Assembly: GCA_035771165.1 (NCBI GenBank)
Contig: JAWNZC010000366.1
Coordinates: forward strand, 199,001-263,000
DNA: 64,000 nt
Source: Paragorgia papillata
Taxonomy: Eukaryota; Cnidaria; Anthozoa; Scleralcyonacea; Coralliidae
Reading direction: 5' to 3'
Part shown: positions 22,680-33,070 of the stretch, in pieces
Numbering within the stretch: the stretch's first letter is position 1
Layout of the letters: each line of letters starts with the position of its first letter
The notes under the pieces: generated by a model
Told to the model about the DNA's origin: nothing
The model's input: only the letters and a program-made list of their open reading frames with translations
Databases searched by the model: none
Position numbers and translations under genes: made by a program

Positions 22680-22932
22680 CAATCATTGACAAAATTCTTG
22701 AAACGAAACTAACATTAAATGGTTTAATGTCCCCCCGTCCCCCAATTCAATGTTGTGGAACTCAAAACGTGTACAATTTGCACTCAGTCATCTGCCATCA
22801 CATTTAAATGTTCAGAATAACAACATTGAAAAGGGGGGACGGGGGGATAGCAATTTATGCCAAAAAAAGAGGCTTAGCAATTAACATGGCATGATTCACT
22901 CGAGTCGTTTCAACTAATTTTGTCAATGATTG
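22680..22932. repeat. Terminal unit T3 (253 bp)
   Basis: Same ends as T1 and the same internal TCAGA/TCTGA flanks as T2. Confidence 0.9.
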
Positions 22933-24710
22933 TCTGAATTTACGTTGATTATTCTCCATACATTTTTCGTTGCAGAGAAACGGCATATTTTACACACGAC
23001 TGCGCAAAGTGATCTCACATACATTTAACACATATATTGATCACTAACAACAACCGATAATTTTAAAGGTTAATTACATGACGTCACCATGACGTCGTAA
23101 TGTTAACTGTCACTACGCGGAAATCAGGTTCAAGATTATTGTCGGTTTAAAAGCTCCGCACGCACTGTGTATTTCCATGATGAATTTATAATTCTGACAC
23201 AAAACCTACCCGTAAAATTAAAATCTGCCGATAACTTTATTGCAGACCTATCATGAAGAATAATGTATACCCCGCACTTACGCAAATCATTAAAATATTT
23301 GACCATTCATGCTGATATAAAGAGAAAAGTCGGGAAGAAATTGTCTTAAGTAAATGCCTAAAAGAACAGAACAAATTGTTTGCAGAAAGGTGAAAAAAAT
23401 TATTTCACCAGTTGCATTCATTGAAAACTTGTCAATAAAATAATTACCCAAGGCTTCGAATTCATCTCAAGTTACAACTGGCACTCGTGTTATAAAAGAG
23501 CTCATATGTCAAGGAACATAATAAACAACGAATCGAGGATTTCAGCTCGATTTCAACAAAAATAATCGATACCCAAACATTTCTCCCTTATACTTTTATC
23601 ATTACAAATAGTTGGCAACACATATATACTTCTAAGTTATCATTGCACTTTGCTATGTACGAGAGCCCTAAAATTAAGCTCAGTTTACCACACTTTACCA
23701 CAAACTTAGCATAATTTTCAGTGCAACTTCAACTGAAATATTCGATACACAAAGATGTTTTTAAACTTTAGCTGTACTTAAGCATTAAGTGGACATAATT
23801 GTTGCATTTGATCACACTTTACCATATACTTACACTAAAATTTAGTGCACTTTACCACAATCTGCATATATAAAAGAATCATAATCTAATTTATTAACAT
23901 AAACATGGTAAAGTGTGGCAAAGTGTGGTAAAGTGTGGCAAAATACAAAATTTATATGGTAAACTGAATTGATATAAAACGATGTAGCTAAGAAAGTACT
24001 ATAAACAGTTCATTTCACTCGAAATAATCCGATAGCACTATTTATTTGTCCAATTTCATTCACAAGTATAGCAAATATTAAGCAGCAGGGCGCCATGTTG
24101 CGATAGACCCCATGGGAGCTTTGTTCAAAAAAACAAGACATCCGGTTGAACGTAATCGTATACGATCGATTGGAGAAACCGCCTAAATTCCATGTTATTC
24201 CTGACGCTTAAATTTTATTTACGAATAATTCCTGTTATGCTGCCACACTAATTCCACTATGTTCTATCGCGAAAATTTTTTATTCAAAGTATAATTGAGC
24301 AACCAGCGGCACATGAGCCAATCGACTTCGCCACGGTTCTATAGAAATTGAATAGGACGACAGTTTCTTTATGAAACTACTAATCTTTTACTAAATAACT
24401 TGGTAATTTCTTGACTTGAGTGGTTTCTTCAATTTGTTTTGTCACAGAGGTCATTATGCCTGTGGGCCGTGGCATACGCAACTTCTTTTAAATGGCTACA
24501 ACTGTAATTAATCGCTTGTTGATTGGATAAAACTTTAACTTCAAATGCTTACAAAAAAATTATTGTAATCCCGTTCGATAATAGAATATGCATTTAAACT
24601 AACCACATATTCTTCTTTATCATATTTTAAAACATTAATTGTCAATTCATCAGAGAAAATTGATTTTTATCAATGAAATCTGTTGCGTTTGTGTTCATTT
24701 TGTTCTCAGA
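22933..24710. repeat. Body 3 of the composite element (1,778 bp, with 156-bp extra segment)
   Basis: It matches bodies 1 and 2 except for an extra segment at about 23094-23249, placed between CCATGAC and ATCATGAAG. The 60-codon frame seen in bodies 1 and 2 is broken here by an extra A. Confidence 0.9.
23094..23249. repeat. 156-bp segment unique to body 3
   Basis: Absent from bodies 1 and 2. It could be an insertion into body 3 or ancestral sequence lost from the other two; no clear target duplication is visible apart from the local repeat of ATGACGTC. Confidence 0.75.
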
Positions 24711-24963
24711 CAATCATTGACAAAATTCTTGAAACGAAACTAACATTAAATGGTTTAATGTCCCCCCGTCCCCCACTTCAATGTTGTGGAACTCAAAACG
24801 TGTACAATTTGCACTCAGTCATCTGCCATTACATTTAAATGTTCAGAATAACAACATTGAAAAGGGGGGACGGGGGGATAGCAATTTATGCCAAAAAAAG
24901 AGGCTTAGCAATTAACATGGCATGATTCACTTGAGTCGTTTCAACTAATTTTGTCAATGATTG
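24711..24963. repeat. Terminal unit T4 (253 bp)
   Basis: Right end of the composite, ending CAATGATTG and followed by the TA target duplication and gypsy coding sequence. Confidence 0.9.
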
Positions 24964-24965
24964 TA

Positions 24966-25580
24966 GCTGAAAAAAGCAAGTCACTACGAGATTTAATGAG
25001 AAAAGACATGCCCTGGGTTTGGAATCACGAACAAGAAGATGCGTATGACGAATTGAAGCAAGCCTGCAGCAAACCACCAACACTGGCATTCTATGATGTG
25101 AATAAGCCTGTCACAATCTCTGTGGACAGCAGTCAATCTGGTTTGGGAGATGTCTGTATGCAGAACGATCAACCCATAACCTATGCGTCTCGAGCCCTTA
25201 CAGATACGCAGCAACGGTATGCGCAGATTGAAAAAGAACTCTTGGCGATAGTTTTTGGTTGCAAGAGATTCCACGACTTCATCTATGGAAAGCAAGTGCA
25301 AGTAGAGACTGATCATAAGCCGCTCGAAGCAATCTTTAGAAAGCCATTGAACGAGTCACCGCTGAGGTTGCAGAGAATGCTACTGAGACTCCAACGGTAT
25401 GATCTCGAAGTCTCCTACAAGCCTGCATCGGAGCTTTATATCGCTGATGCGTTAAGCAGATCATATTTGGACATCCAGCCAGAAGACCAACTAGAAGAAG
25501 AGTTGGAAGTGCATGTTGTACTGCCTATGTCTGAGGAACGCCTACAGCAGTTGCAAGAGGAAAGTAAAGTCCCAAGTTAG
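24966..25580 (+). pseudogene. Gypsy RNase H domain
   Basis: Coding resumes immediately after the composite. RNase H shows its acidic residues in order: Asp in SVDSSQSGLG (near 25120), Glu in EKELLAIVF (near 25240), Asp in VETDHKPLEA (near 25310) and Asp in YIADALSR (near 25445). In this family the first motif usually continues with a Gly-Ala pair; here it reads GDV. The frame closes at 25580 after a +1 shift. RNase H removes the RNA strand during cDNA synthesis. Confidence 0.88.
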
Positions 25581-26764
25581 TCCCGAGATTCGTGTGTATT
25601 GGGATTTTAAAGAAGAGATGTCCATCAACGACGAGATCGTATTCAAAGGAGATAAGACGATTATACCCAAGTCCATGAGATTAGTCGTTTTGGAGGCTGT
25701 TCACCAACCACATTTGGGAATTGAAGCTTCAAAAGCGCAGAGCTCGTGAAGTCGTATATTAAACAAGCATGTGTGGTGATATTGAATAAATGGTCAAGCA
25801 CTGTGCTGTATGCAATAGCAACCAGAAGCTTCAACAAAAAGAGCCTCTTAAATCTCTTCCGGTTCCATCCAGACCATGGCAAAGGATTGGCGTCGACATC
25901 TTTGATTTCGAGCAGAAGCAGTATCTGTTGACAGCTGATTTCTATTCGGGATGGTTTGAAGTCGATTTGCTGAGTTCGCTTACGTCATCCATGGTAATTG
26001 CAAAGCTGAAAACTCACTTCGCGCGATACGGAATTCCGGATTTCGTACACAGCGATAACGGACCGCAATTTTCTAATATTGAGTTTCAGAATTTTTCTCG
26101 TCAGTGGGGATTTCAGCACGTGACCAGCTTTCCAAGGTACGAGCAGAGCAATGGAGGAGTCGAGCGAGCAGTGCAAGTTGCAAAGAAACTACTGAAAGAG
26201 GCTCGACAGGACGGCAAAGATCCATACATGTCTATGCTTAATCATCGCAACACACCTCGAGATTGTGTTCTTGGTAGTCCTACTCAATGCTTGATGTCCC
26301 GTCGCACTAAGTCCATACTCCCAGTGACGGAAGAGCAACTTCGACCAAAAGTCCTAAAACCCGCGGATGTTCAGAAGCAGCTTTCTTTTTATAAAGAGCA
26401 ACAAAAGAGAAATTACGACGTGGGGAGCAAAAGCCTGCCAGTTTTGAGGCCAGGAGATGTCGTTAGAATACAAGATCAGAAAGGAAGTCCGAAAGCAGTA
26501 GTGGTCAACGAAACAGAACACCCAAGGTCATACATTGTTCAGTCGCGAAGTGGACAATTTCGAAGGAATCGACGACATCTGTGTAAAGTTGAAGAACCTT
26601 ATGAACAAGCAACAGAGCTAGAGGAATCAGATGTGTCAGAAGACCAGCCATCTGCCGGAGAAACTAGCCAGTCCATGAATTTATCGCAGCCAGACAAACA
26701 GCTTACATGCAGAGTTACAAGGTCGGGAAGAGTGGTTAAAGAACCAAATAGATTAAATTTGTAA
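25581..26764 (+). pseudogene. Gypsy integrase and C-terminal tail, frame broken
   Basis: After the shift, a linker leads to the HHCC zinc-binding region: the His pair is near 25700 and the Cys pair is CAVC near 25800. Between them the frame shifts again near 25745, and a TAA stands at 25787-25789. From 25790 the frame is open to 26764 and holds the DDE core: Asp at 25894 (VDIFDF), Asp at 26054 (HSDNGPQF) and Glu at 26162 (GGVERAV), with 35 residues between the last two as expected. A basic tail with an SH3-like LRPGDVVRIQ segment follows. No chromodomain is visible. Confidence 0.88.
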
Positions 26765-26928
26765 ATTTTTTAGTTAAAAAGAGACAAAGTAGGATAAAGT
26801 TCAAATGAATTAAATCTTCGTAGTTAAAAACTTTGAGAAAAAGAGACAAAAAATTTTAAGTTATATTGAATTGATAGCTAGGTGTTTATATTTAATCTGT
26901 TTATAAATTAGAAGAAGAAAAATATTTT

Positions 26929-26942
26929 AGGAGAAAGGGAGA
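26929..26942 (+). promoter_or_regulatory. Polypurine tract
   Basis: AGGAGAAAGGGAGA abuts the 3' LTR. It primes plus-strand DNA synthesis in LTR retrotransposons. Confidence 0.85.
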
Positions 26943-27085
26943 TGTAATAGATTTAGATGTATTTACTTGTAATTAGATGCATGGATTTCCGGTGGACTTC
27001 CGGTGTAACGAACTGTATAAATAGTTGAGCAAATGCAAGTAATAAAGGTCTTATTGCGAGTTAACCTTTGAAACAACGTCTTACA
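26943..27085 (+). repeat. Gypsy 3' LTR (143 bp)
   Basis: Same sequence as the 5' LTR apart from one substitution and one extra A. The GGTGG target duplication follows. Confidence 0.95.
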
Positions 27086-27090
27086 GGTGG

Positions 27091-27659
27091 GTTATTTAGA
27101 AAACGTGGCTGAACTGAACACGAAAAGACAATGTTTTTTATAATGGATTTATTTTATTCTGACAAGACAAGGTGTACGTTTTATAACTGTCAAGAAAGCC
27201 AGACTGCATGCCCAAATCGATGTTTATTTACGTCAGTTTACTCGATTTAAAATAGTTAAAAAAGGAAAGTTGCTTGCTTTCTTTAAAGAGCCAGTCTACA
27301 CTCTGTTCTGCACATGTACAGTAGGAAACTGATGTTTACATCTTTATTTACCAAAAAAATACTGATACCTTATTCAAGATTGTAAGCTTTTCTTCGTTCC
27401 TCTTCATCACTTGTACCCAAAATAGAACATTTTCGAAAGAAATGGATGAAATCCAAAGAGATATCTTCACTGAATCACTTGGTTTTTTGCTCCCAAGAGT
27501 TTACATTGAGCTGAGTACTTCATGTAATTATCTACGAATATCATGTTTGGGGGACTCCACATTGGTCATGCACAGAACGGACTGTATACCCCCTTTAGCG
27601 GTCAATAGAAGTCATAAACATTAGCAATATCATTTACATATGCATTATTTCTTGTTTTT
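27091..27659. other. Unassigned flank right of the gypsy element
   Basis: AT-rich sequence. A 60-codon open frame at 27442-27624 has no support. I see nothing further. Confidence 0.4.
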
Positions 27660-29330
27660 TTCCTTATAAATTGTGATTCTGGAATGATTTTCAGCTTTCG
27701 AAAACACTCAATGATGTTGGTAAATAGTTTAACTGGCATTAATAGGTTATTTAACTTTTTAAGGTCATGAACAGTAATGTCGTATGGCGAGTAACTTTTG
27801 AATATCAGAAGCAGATTTTACCATGTTATTCTGAGATTTTGTAAAGGTCAGTGCTTGAAATCAACTCGTGTTAGTTTTTCCTGCTTTCTTTAAGAGTCAA
27901 TAAGGTTCATAAACATTAGCAGCATCATTTATGCATTATTTCTTTTTTTTACCGTATGAATTGTGAACATCACAATGTTAGTCGCTGTGAGAATTTTTTT
28001 CAGTATCACAATATAAATATTCAATAATTATGATTTGGATATTTTGTAAACAGAACTGTTTGAAATGAGCTCATTTATTATACTTTCTTAAACAGTTAAT
28101 GATGTTGCTGAATATAGTTTAACTGGCATTCATTACGTTATTTAACTTTTTAAGGTCATAAATTGTGATGTGGTATGGGTAGTGACTTTTGATCAGGAGT
28201 AGATTTTACCATTGTTATATTCTGAGATTTTCTAAAGGTAAGTCCTCAAAATGAAATCAAGTAATTTTTTCACTGTTTGAAATGAGATAATTTATTATTT
28301 TTCAACTTTCTTAAACAATTGTAATGTGATATGGTGAGTGATTTTTGAACATCAGAGCCAGATTTTACCATTTTTATTCTGAGATTTTGTTAAGTGAACT
28401 CATGTTATTAATTTTTTCCCTGCTTTCTTTAAGAGTCAATAAAATTCATAAACATTACATGTAGCAGTATCATTTATGCATTGTTTCTTGTTTTTCCCCT
28501 TAGAATAGTTTTGAGTGCTGTAAGAATTTTTTCAGATATCACAACATTATTCAATAATTATTATTTGGATATTTTCTAAACAGAACTGTTTGAAATGAGC
28601 TGATTTATTATTTTCCAGCTTTCTTAAACACTCAAATGATGCTGTTAAATAGTTTAAATAGCATTAATAAGTTACTTAACTTTTTAAGGTCATGAACTGT
28701 AATGTCGTATGGCGAGTGACTTTTTAATATCAGAAGCAGATTTTACCATTGTTTATTCTCAGATTTTACCATTGTTATTCTCAGATTTTTGTAAAGGTAA
28801 GTGATTGAAATGAACTCATGTTATTTTTTCCTGCTTTTCTTTAAGCATCAATAAGATTCATAAACATTAGCAATATCATTTATGCATTATTTCTTGTTTT
28901 TCCCTTACAATAGTTTTGAGTGCTGTAAGAATTTTTTCAGATATCACAACATTATTCAATAATTATTATTTGGATATTTTCTAAACAGAACTGTTTGAAA
29001 TGACCTGATTTATTATTTTTCAGCTTTTTTAAACACTCAAATGATGCTGTTAAATAGTTTAAATGGCATCAATAGGTTATCTAACTTTTTAAGGTCATGA
29101 ATTGTAATGTGGTATGGCGAGTGACTTTTGAACATCAGAGGCAGATTTTACCATTGTTATTTTGTGATTTTGTAATGGTTAAGTGCTTTAAATGAACTCA
29201 TGTTATTTTTTCACTGTTTGAAATGAGGTGATTTATACTTTTTCAGCTTTCTTTAACAATGAATGATGTTGGTAAATAGTTTAACTGGCATTCATACGTT
29301 ATTTAACTTTTTAAAGGTCATCGTGGTGCT
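27660..29330 (+). repeat. Decayed tandem duplication of an exon-like module (about 370-400 bp unit)
   Basis: A block beginning TTTTTAAGGTCATGAA, then GTATGGCGAGTGACTTTTGA, then CAGATTTTACCATTGTTATT and ending in a GTAAGTG donor-like sequence recurs at about 27760, 28155, 28315 (partial), 28680 and 29085. A truncated copy lies at 29320. Intron-like T-rich stretches separate the blocks. No copy has a long open frame. The same module occurs in a more protein-like form at 30285-30375. Confidence 0.65.
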
Positions 29331-29583
29331 ATTATCTTACCTGAGTTGACTTGTTATCTCCTAGGATGATGCAGACGGATTGTCCCGTAAATGAACAGGC
29401 GGGCGATATCTGGCGAAACAATTGGAGTTAGAAACGTTAGGGAAGTCTATGAAATATTTGCGAGACAGAGGGGGGAAAAGAACATGTGTTGTAGTTAATA
29501 AAGTGCTATTATCTTACCTGAGTTGACTTGTTATCTGCTGCGGAGACAGATTATCCGTTGATGAACAGGCGGGCGATATCTGA
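29328..29583. repeat. Direct repeat pair (about 85 bp) 174 bp apart
   Basis: GTGCTATTATCTTACCTGAG through GAACAGGCGGGCGATATCTG occurs at 29328-29412 and again at about 29502-29583 with a few differences. Function unknown. Confidence 0.75.
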
Positions 29584-30119
29584 CAAAATAAGACCTTAGC
29601 GTTTTCCTTAAGGTTGCAAATGTCATTTCTGATATGCTTCGGTTGGCATGTATAAATTCAGCGGATTATCTTCCACTGTTAATGGGCAGTGAACAATTAA
29701 TTGGGACTTAGTCAAGCGATAAAGAATGGACAGATTGATTTAGGGGTTATTGCAGCGCTAAAATTATGAAAAATTAGCATTAAAAAGTAATTGTTTTTGT
29801 TATTTGAATGGCAGAGATGTAATTAATGTTTTTAAGATCCTTTAAAAAACTCATTAATAATTCACGAGGAAAACAGAAAGGAAATCAGTACCATGTCCGT
29901 GGTTTTATACCTGAATAAAACTTCTTGACGTCAGAAAGAATACTAATGAACATACAATTTTATATAAAGAATACTAATGAACATAACATCCAATAACGAA
30001 TCGTTTTTGAAGCCATTCTAAACACTCGCATCACGTGTTTTAAATATTACATGATTTTTGAAATATAGCTATATGTTGCTGCATAGATGTAGGCCGCCGG
30101 AACAAGTGGCGGCGCAGAG

Positions 30120-30380
30120 ATGAGAAGAAACTTCGAAATTGGGAGGAATTCATTAAAAATGGAGTTCAATTTTCGGAAATTGAATAAAATTAGAGTAAAG
30201 GTAGAAAAATTATTTAGAACTTGTAAAGAAAAATGCAGCAAATTTTTGTTTGAGCCACGAAAAATATTTCGGACTGTATTAAGACGATCAATTGTGACGT
30301 GCTGTGAGGAGTGTGATTTTGAATATGAGAAGCGCATTTTGGCATTGTTATTGAAATATTTTGTAAACGTAAGTGGTTGA
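30120..30380 (+). CDS. Small hypothetical protein or exon, 86 aa
   Basis: ATG at 30120 opens a Lys/Arg-rich frame with Cys residues (FRTCKEKCSK, then VTCCEECDFEYEKRI). The sequence reads GTAAGTG at about 30371, so the frame may be an exon that ends there. Its 3' half matches the decayed tandem modules at 27660-29330, making this the best-preserved copy. I do not recognise the product. Confidence 0.35.
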   Translation: MRRNFEIGRNSLKMEFNFRKLNKIRVKVEKLFRTCKEKCSKFLFEPRKIFRTVLRRSIVTCCEECDFEYEKRILALLLKYFVNVSG

Positions 30381-31610
30381 AATGAAATATAGGTTATTTT
30401 GAGGCCACGAGGGCATATGTGATTTATTCACCACGAGCGTAATTATTTTTCACATGGGGTTGACAGAAGTCACAATAGAAAAAATGTGAATATTAATATA
30501 GGGGCTGTTTACATCAGCCGCGCTATCCCGGTTAACCGGGCTCACGCGATTGATCAGAATTGTACTGTGGTTTGGAAACTTGCATGAACTAAATTTACAA
30601 AGAAGAATTGGTTTAGTTTCGGATGTAAGCACATCCTAACGTTAATTCAAATCTCTTTTTGCGGTCGAGGAAAGAATGGCATGGCCAGAATCAACCCGGG
30701 TAGCCCGCTAGCCATGCTCTTAGGCCCGGGTCAAACGACGTACTTCACATGACACAAACTCAATGCAAATGAACCTAAACAAAAGACATCGCTAGAAATT
30801 CGGGACATGCGATTTTGCAATCCAATTTAGAGGGTAGAATTACCGTCGGAATATGCGCGGTGATTTGTATGGAAATCATATAGCCTCTGAACCATTTCAC
30901 TTAATATCCTCACAGAACAATTTAAATAAAAAATGTTCAGACGGGCCTTCAATGGTTAACATATAATCTAGCAGATTGTAAAGAAATTAAAGCTGATTTA
31001 TAAAACTTCATGATTACTTAAGAGACGTTTTTAAAAAACGATAAAAGTTAAAATTTTGTATAAGGGCAGTAAGGATTCTGCCAAAATCCCGAAAATCATA
31101 GTTTATATATTGCGATTGTCGCTGAATTGAGGACGAAAGTAAAAATGTTCAGACGGATCATGATAAAGCATACTTAAAATGAGCCTACCTCAATACTCGT
31201 TGACGAGCATATTTAGTTTCGATGATTACTTCAGCTGGTTGAAAACTGTGCTTCAAAGACAATTCACCTAATATCAGTAATAATCCCTGCTAAAATTTTC
31301 AAAGTTCAATATCTCGGCCCCATCTATGGACCAAAATAAGTAAAAAAAACTGCATTTCAAAGCAAATTTCCCCTCCTTTCTCGTGAATATAATATGTTTG
31401 GTCAGTTGTGTATCTACCGCTATTCCAAGTACTTTGTGTACAATATTATATGGGCCGGAAATTAAATGAGCCCGTTTATTGGGCAGCAGTCGTTACCATT
31501 TATTTGCGCGGTAAAGCGCGGTTTATTTAAATTCAAAATGTTTACATCTTGATTTTGGTTTACAAATACAATTGCAATGTGAATCTTTTATATATCATAT
31601 TCGTCTCCAC
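30381..31610. other. Noncoding stretch with a GC-rich dispersed-repeat-like segment
   Basis: The segment at about 30500-30740 has a GGGCTGTTTACATCAGC start and CCCGGTTAACCGGG and GGGCCCGGGT-type palindromic patches, like short dispersed elements of marine invertebrates. The rest is AT-rich and unremarkable. Confidence 0.4.
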
Positions 31611-32446
31611 ATGTCTGGTAATTGTTCTTGGAAAGAGCAATTAAAAAATGATTTTCAAATACGAATTGCTGAATATTCTTCAGATGTGCAGGATGGTACA
31701 TGTTTGACTGTCCAAATACCTCACCAAGTACTGCTTAAATGGCGGCATTTGAAAACTACGATGGTGAATGTAACTTACCTGGAACTTCTTCGCTTAAGTA
31801 CAGAACATTTACCTTTTCTTGTTGAACCAGGGGCAGAGAAAGTCGAGGAGCGTGTGAGGATCAAAGCCTGCAGGGTTTACTCACAAAGTATAGGGAAAAG
31901 AGGTCGCACAAGGAATAATTTTTTAAAGAAGGTATGGTCGTTTAAAATATACCAGGAAGAGATTGTCAACATCAGCAATATGAGGAAATGTTTTGAAAAA
32001 TGTAAAAACGACAACATAGAATTGGCTCGAGAAGTTGCAGAACTTGACAGCAGATGTCAACAACTTGTGGAGGAATTTGATGACTGTAAAGGGTAGTGTG
32101 AAAAATCTGGAGAAGGAGTTAGATATGATTGGGCAACAGAACACAGAACATAGTTTCTACCTGGATAACCTTGAGCAGAACGGTGCTTGTAGGAGTTGCA
32201 TGACAATTTTCTAAATACTGGCAAGCCAGTTCATGAACTTGGAAAACGTCATAAAAAACAGGAAGGTGAAAGAGCTCAAAACCAGAGCAGAAAGAGCACT
32301 TTGGTTTCTTGATTCGTTTGGTCTAACTCTGGATTCTATTCAAGTCAAAGATGTTAATGGCAACACTACTAGCCTGGAAAATGATGACAGGTCCACCAAA
32401 ATGTCATTTGATAAGTTAAACAGATGAGGACAAGGATACCGCCCTT
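31611..32446 (+). pseudogene. Broken gene of an uncharacterised family (WKEQL...RRVKACRVY type)
   Basis: ATG at 31611 starts about 160 codons with MSGNCSWKEQL, a VQIPHQVLLKWRHLK segment, a LPFLVEPG turn, RVRIKACRVY and a long coiled coil. The frame stops at 32096, but protein-like sequence continues through further frames (VKNLEKELDMIG, then KPVHELGKRHKK, then KELKTRAERALWFLDSFG, then DEDKD) with four shifts. It ends abruptly where the AACTATAGTT cluster begins. I remember similar sequences as a multicopy family in cnidarian gene sets, function unknown; that is unverified. It is probably a transposon-linked or repetitive gene, here a pseudogene. Confidence 0.5.
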
Positions 32447-32800
32447 ACAAAAATAAACTATAGTTTTAAGACCCTAAAACTGTAGTTTTAAAAAACTATA
32501 GTATTTTGGAACAAAAACTATAGTTATTTAAACTATAGTTTTAAAGACTCAAAAACTATAGTGTTAAAAAACTATAGTTTTAAGATTCAAAAACTATAGT
32601 TTTAAAAAAACTAGTATTTTGGAACAAAAACTATAGTTATTTAGACTATAGTGGTCAAAACTATAGTTTTCGTAACTATAGTTTTTAGGTAGTATAGTTT
32701 TTCAAAGAACTTAATTACTTTGTTCTAAAAAAAACTATAGTTTCTGGGTAAATATATCTTATATTGAAACCATAGTTTTTAGAACTGTAGTAGTGGACTG
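32447..32800. repeat. Cluster of AACTATAGTT palindromes
   Basis: About nine exact and several one-mismatch copies of AACTATAGTT lie in roughly 350 bp, spaced irregularly by T- and A-runs and a recurring TTTTGGAACAAA linker. The motif is self-complementary. The left edge interrupts a coding frame, so this is probably one end of an inserted element. Such motif clusters are typical of subterminal transposase-binding repeats. Confidence 0.7.
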
Positions 32801-33070
32801 CTTATATAAACTAGTACAATTACTTACTAGAAGACAGTTGTAGTTAATATAACTACCCGTTTGTGATGCATAGTTGGCAAGCTATTCACTAACTAAATTA
32901 ATTCAAACTTAGTAATCATGCAGCAGAAGAAAAAAAAACCTGCATTATGTTGAGGCTATTTAACAAGAGGAAAATAATTGCAATGAAGGCAAAGATTTTT
33001 AATATATCCATTGTTTTATATACAGACTGTATATACAGAGTTCACATCCTTGTACAGTAATATGACAATG

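Larger units (their letters stand above)
18929..24963. mobile_element. TA-flanked composite DNA element: four palindromic termini, three bodies
   Basis: The insert is 6,035 bp and is flanked by TA on both sides (18927-18928 and 24964-24965). Removing the insert and one TA restores the gypsy reading frame, which fixes both boundaries. The order is T1-body1-T2-body2-T3-body3-T4, all in one orientation, with a period of 1,875-1,876 bp (2,031 for the third because of an extra 156 bp). Each T begins CAATCATTGACAAAATT and ends with its reverse complement. TA target and terminal inverted repeats suggest a non-autonomous Tc1/mariner-type element. No open frame beyond about 60 codons exists, so there is no transposase. 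The three bodies are nearly identical, implying recent amplification. Confidence 0.85.
12310..27085 (+). mobile_element. Ty3/Gypsy LTR retrotransposon, split by two nested insertions
   Basis: The element has matching short LTRs (142 and 143 bp, TG...CA), a 5-bp target duplication GGTGG on both sides (12305-12309 and 27086-27090), a PBS directly after the 5' LTR and a purine tract directly before the 3' LTR. Between them lie gag, protease, RT, RNase H and integrase in Ty3/Gypsy order. A reverse-strand LINE (14271-18840) and a TA-flanked composite DNA element (18929-24963) interrupt pol. Without them the element would be about 4.2 kb. The surviving gypsy piece between the two insertions is 18841-18928, which encodes the RT to RNase H connection. 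RT carries an in-frame deletion of its catalytic YxDD block, so this copy could not have been autonomous. Confidence 0.95.
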
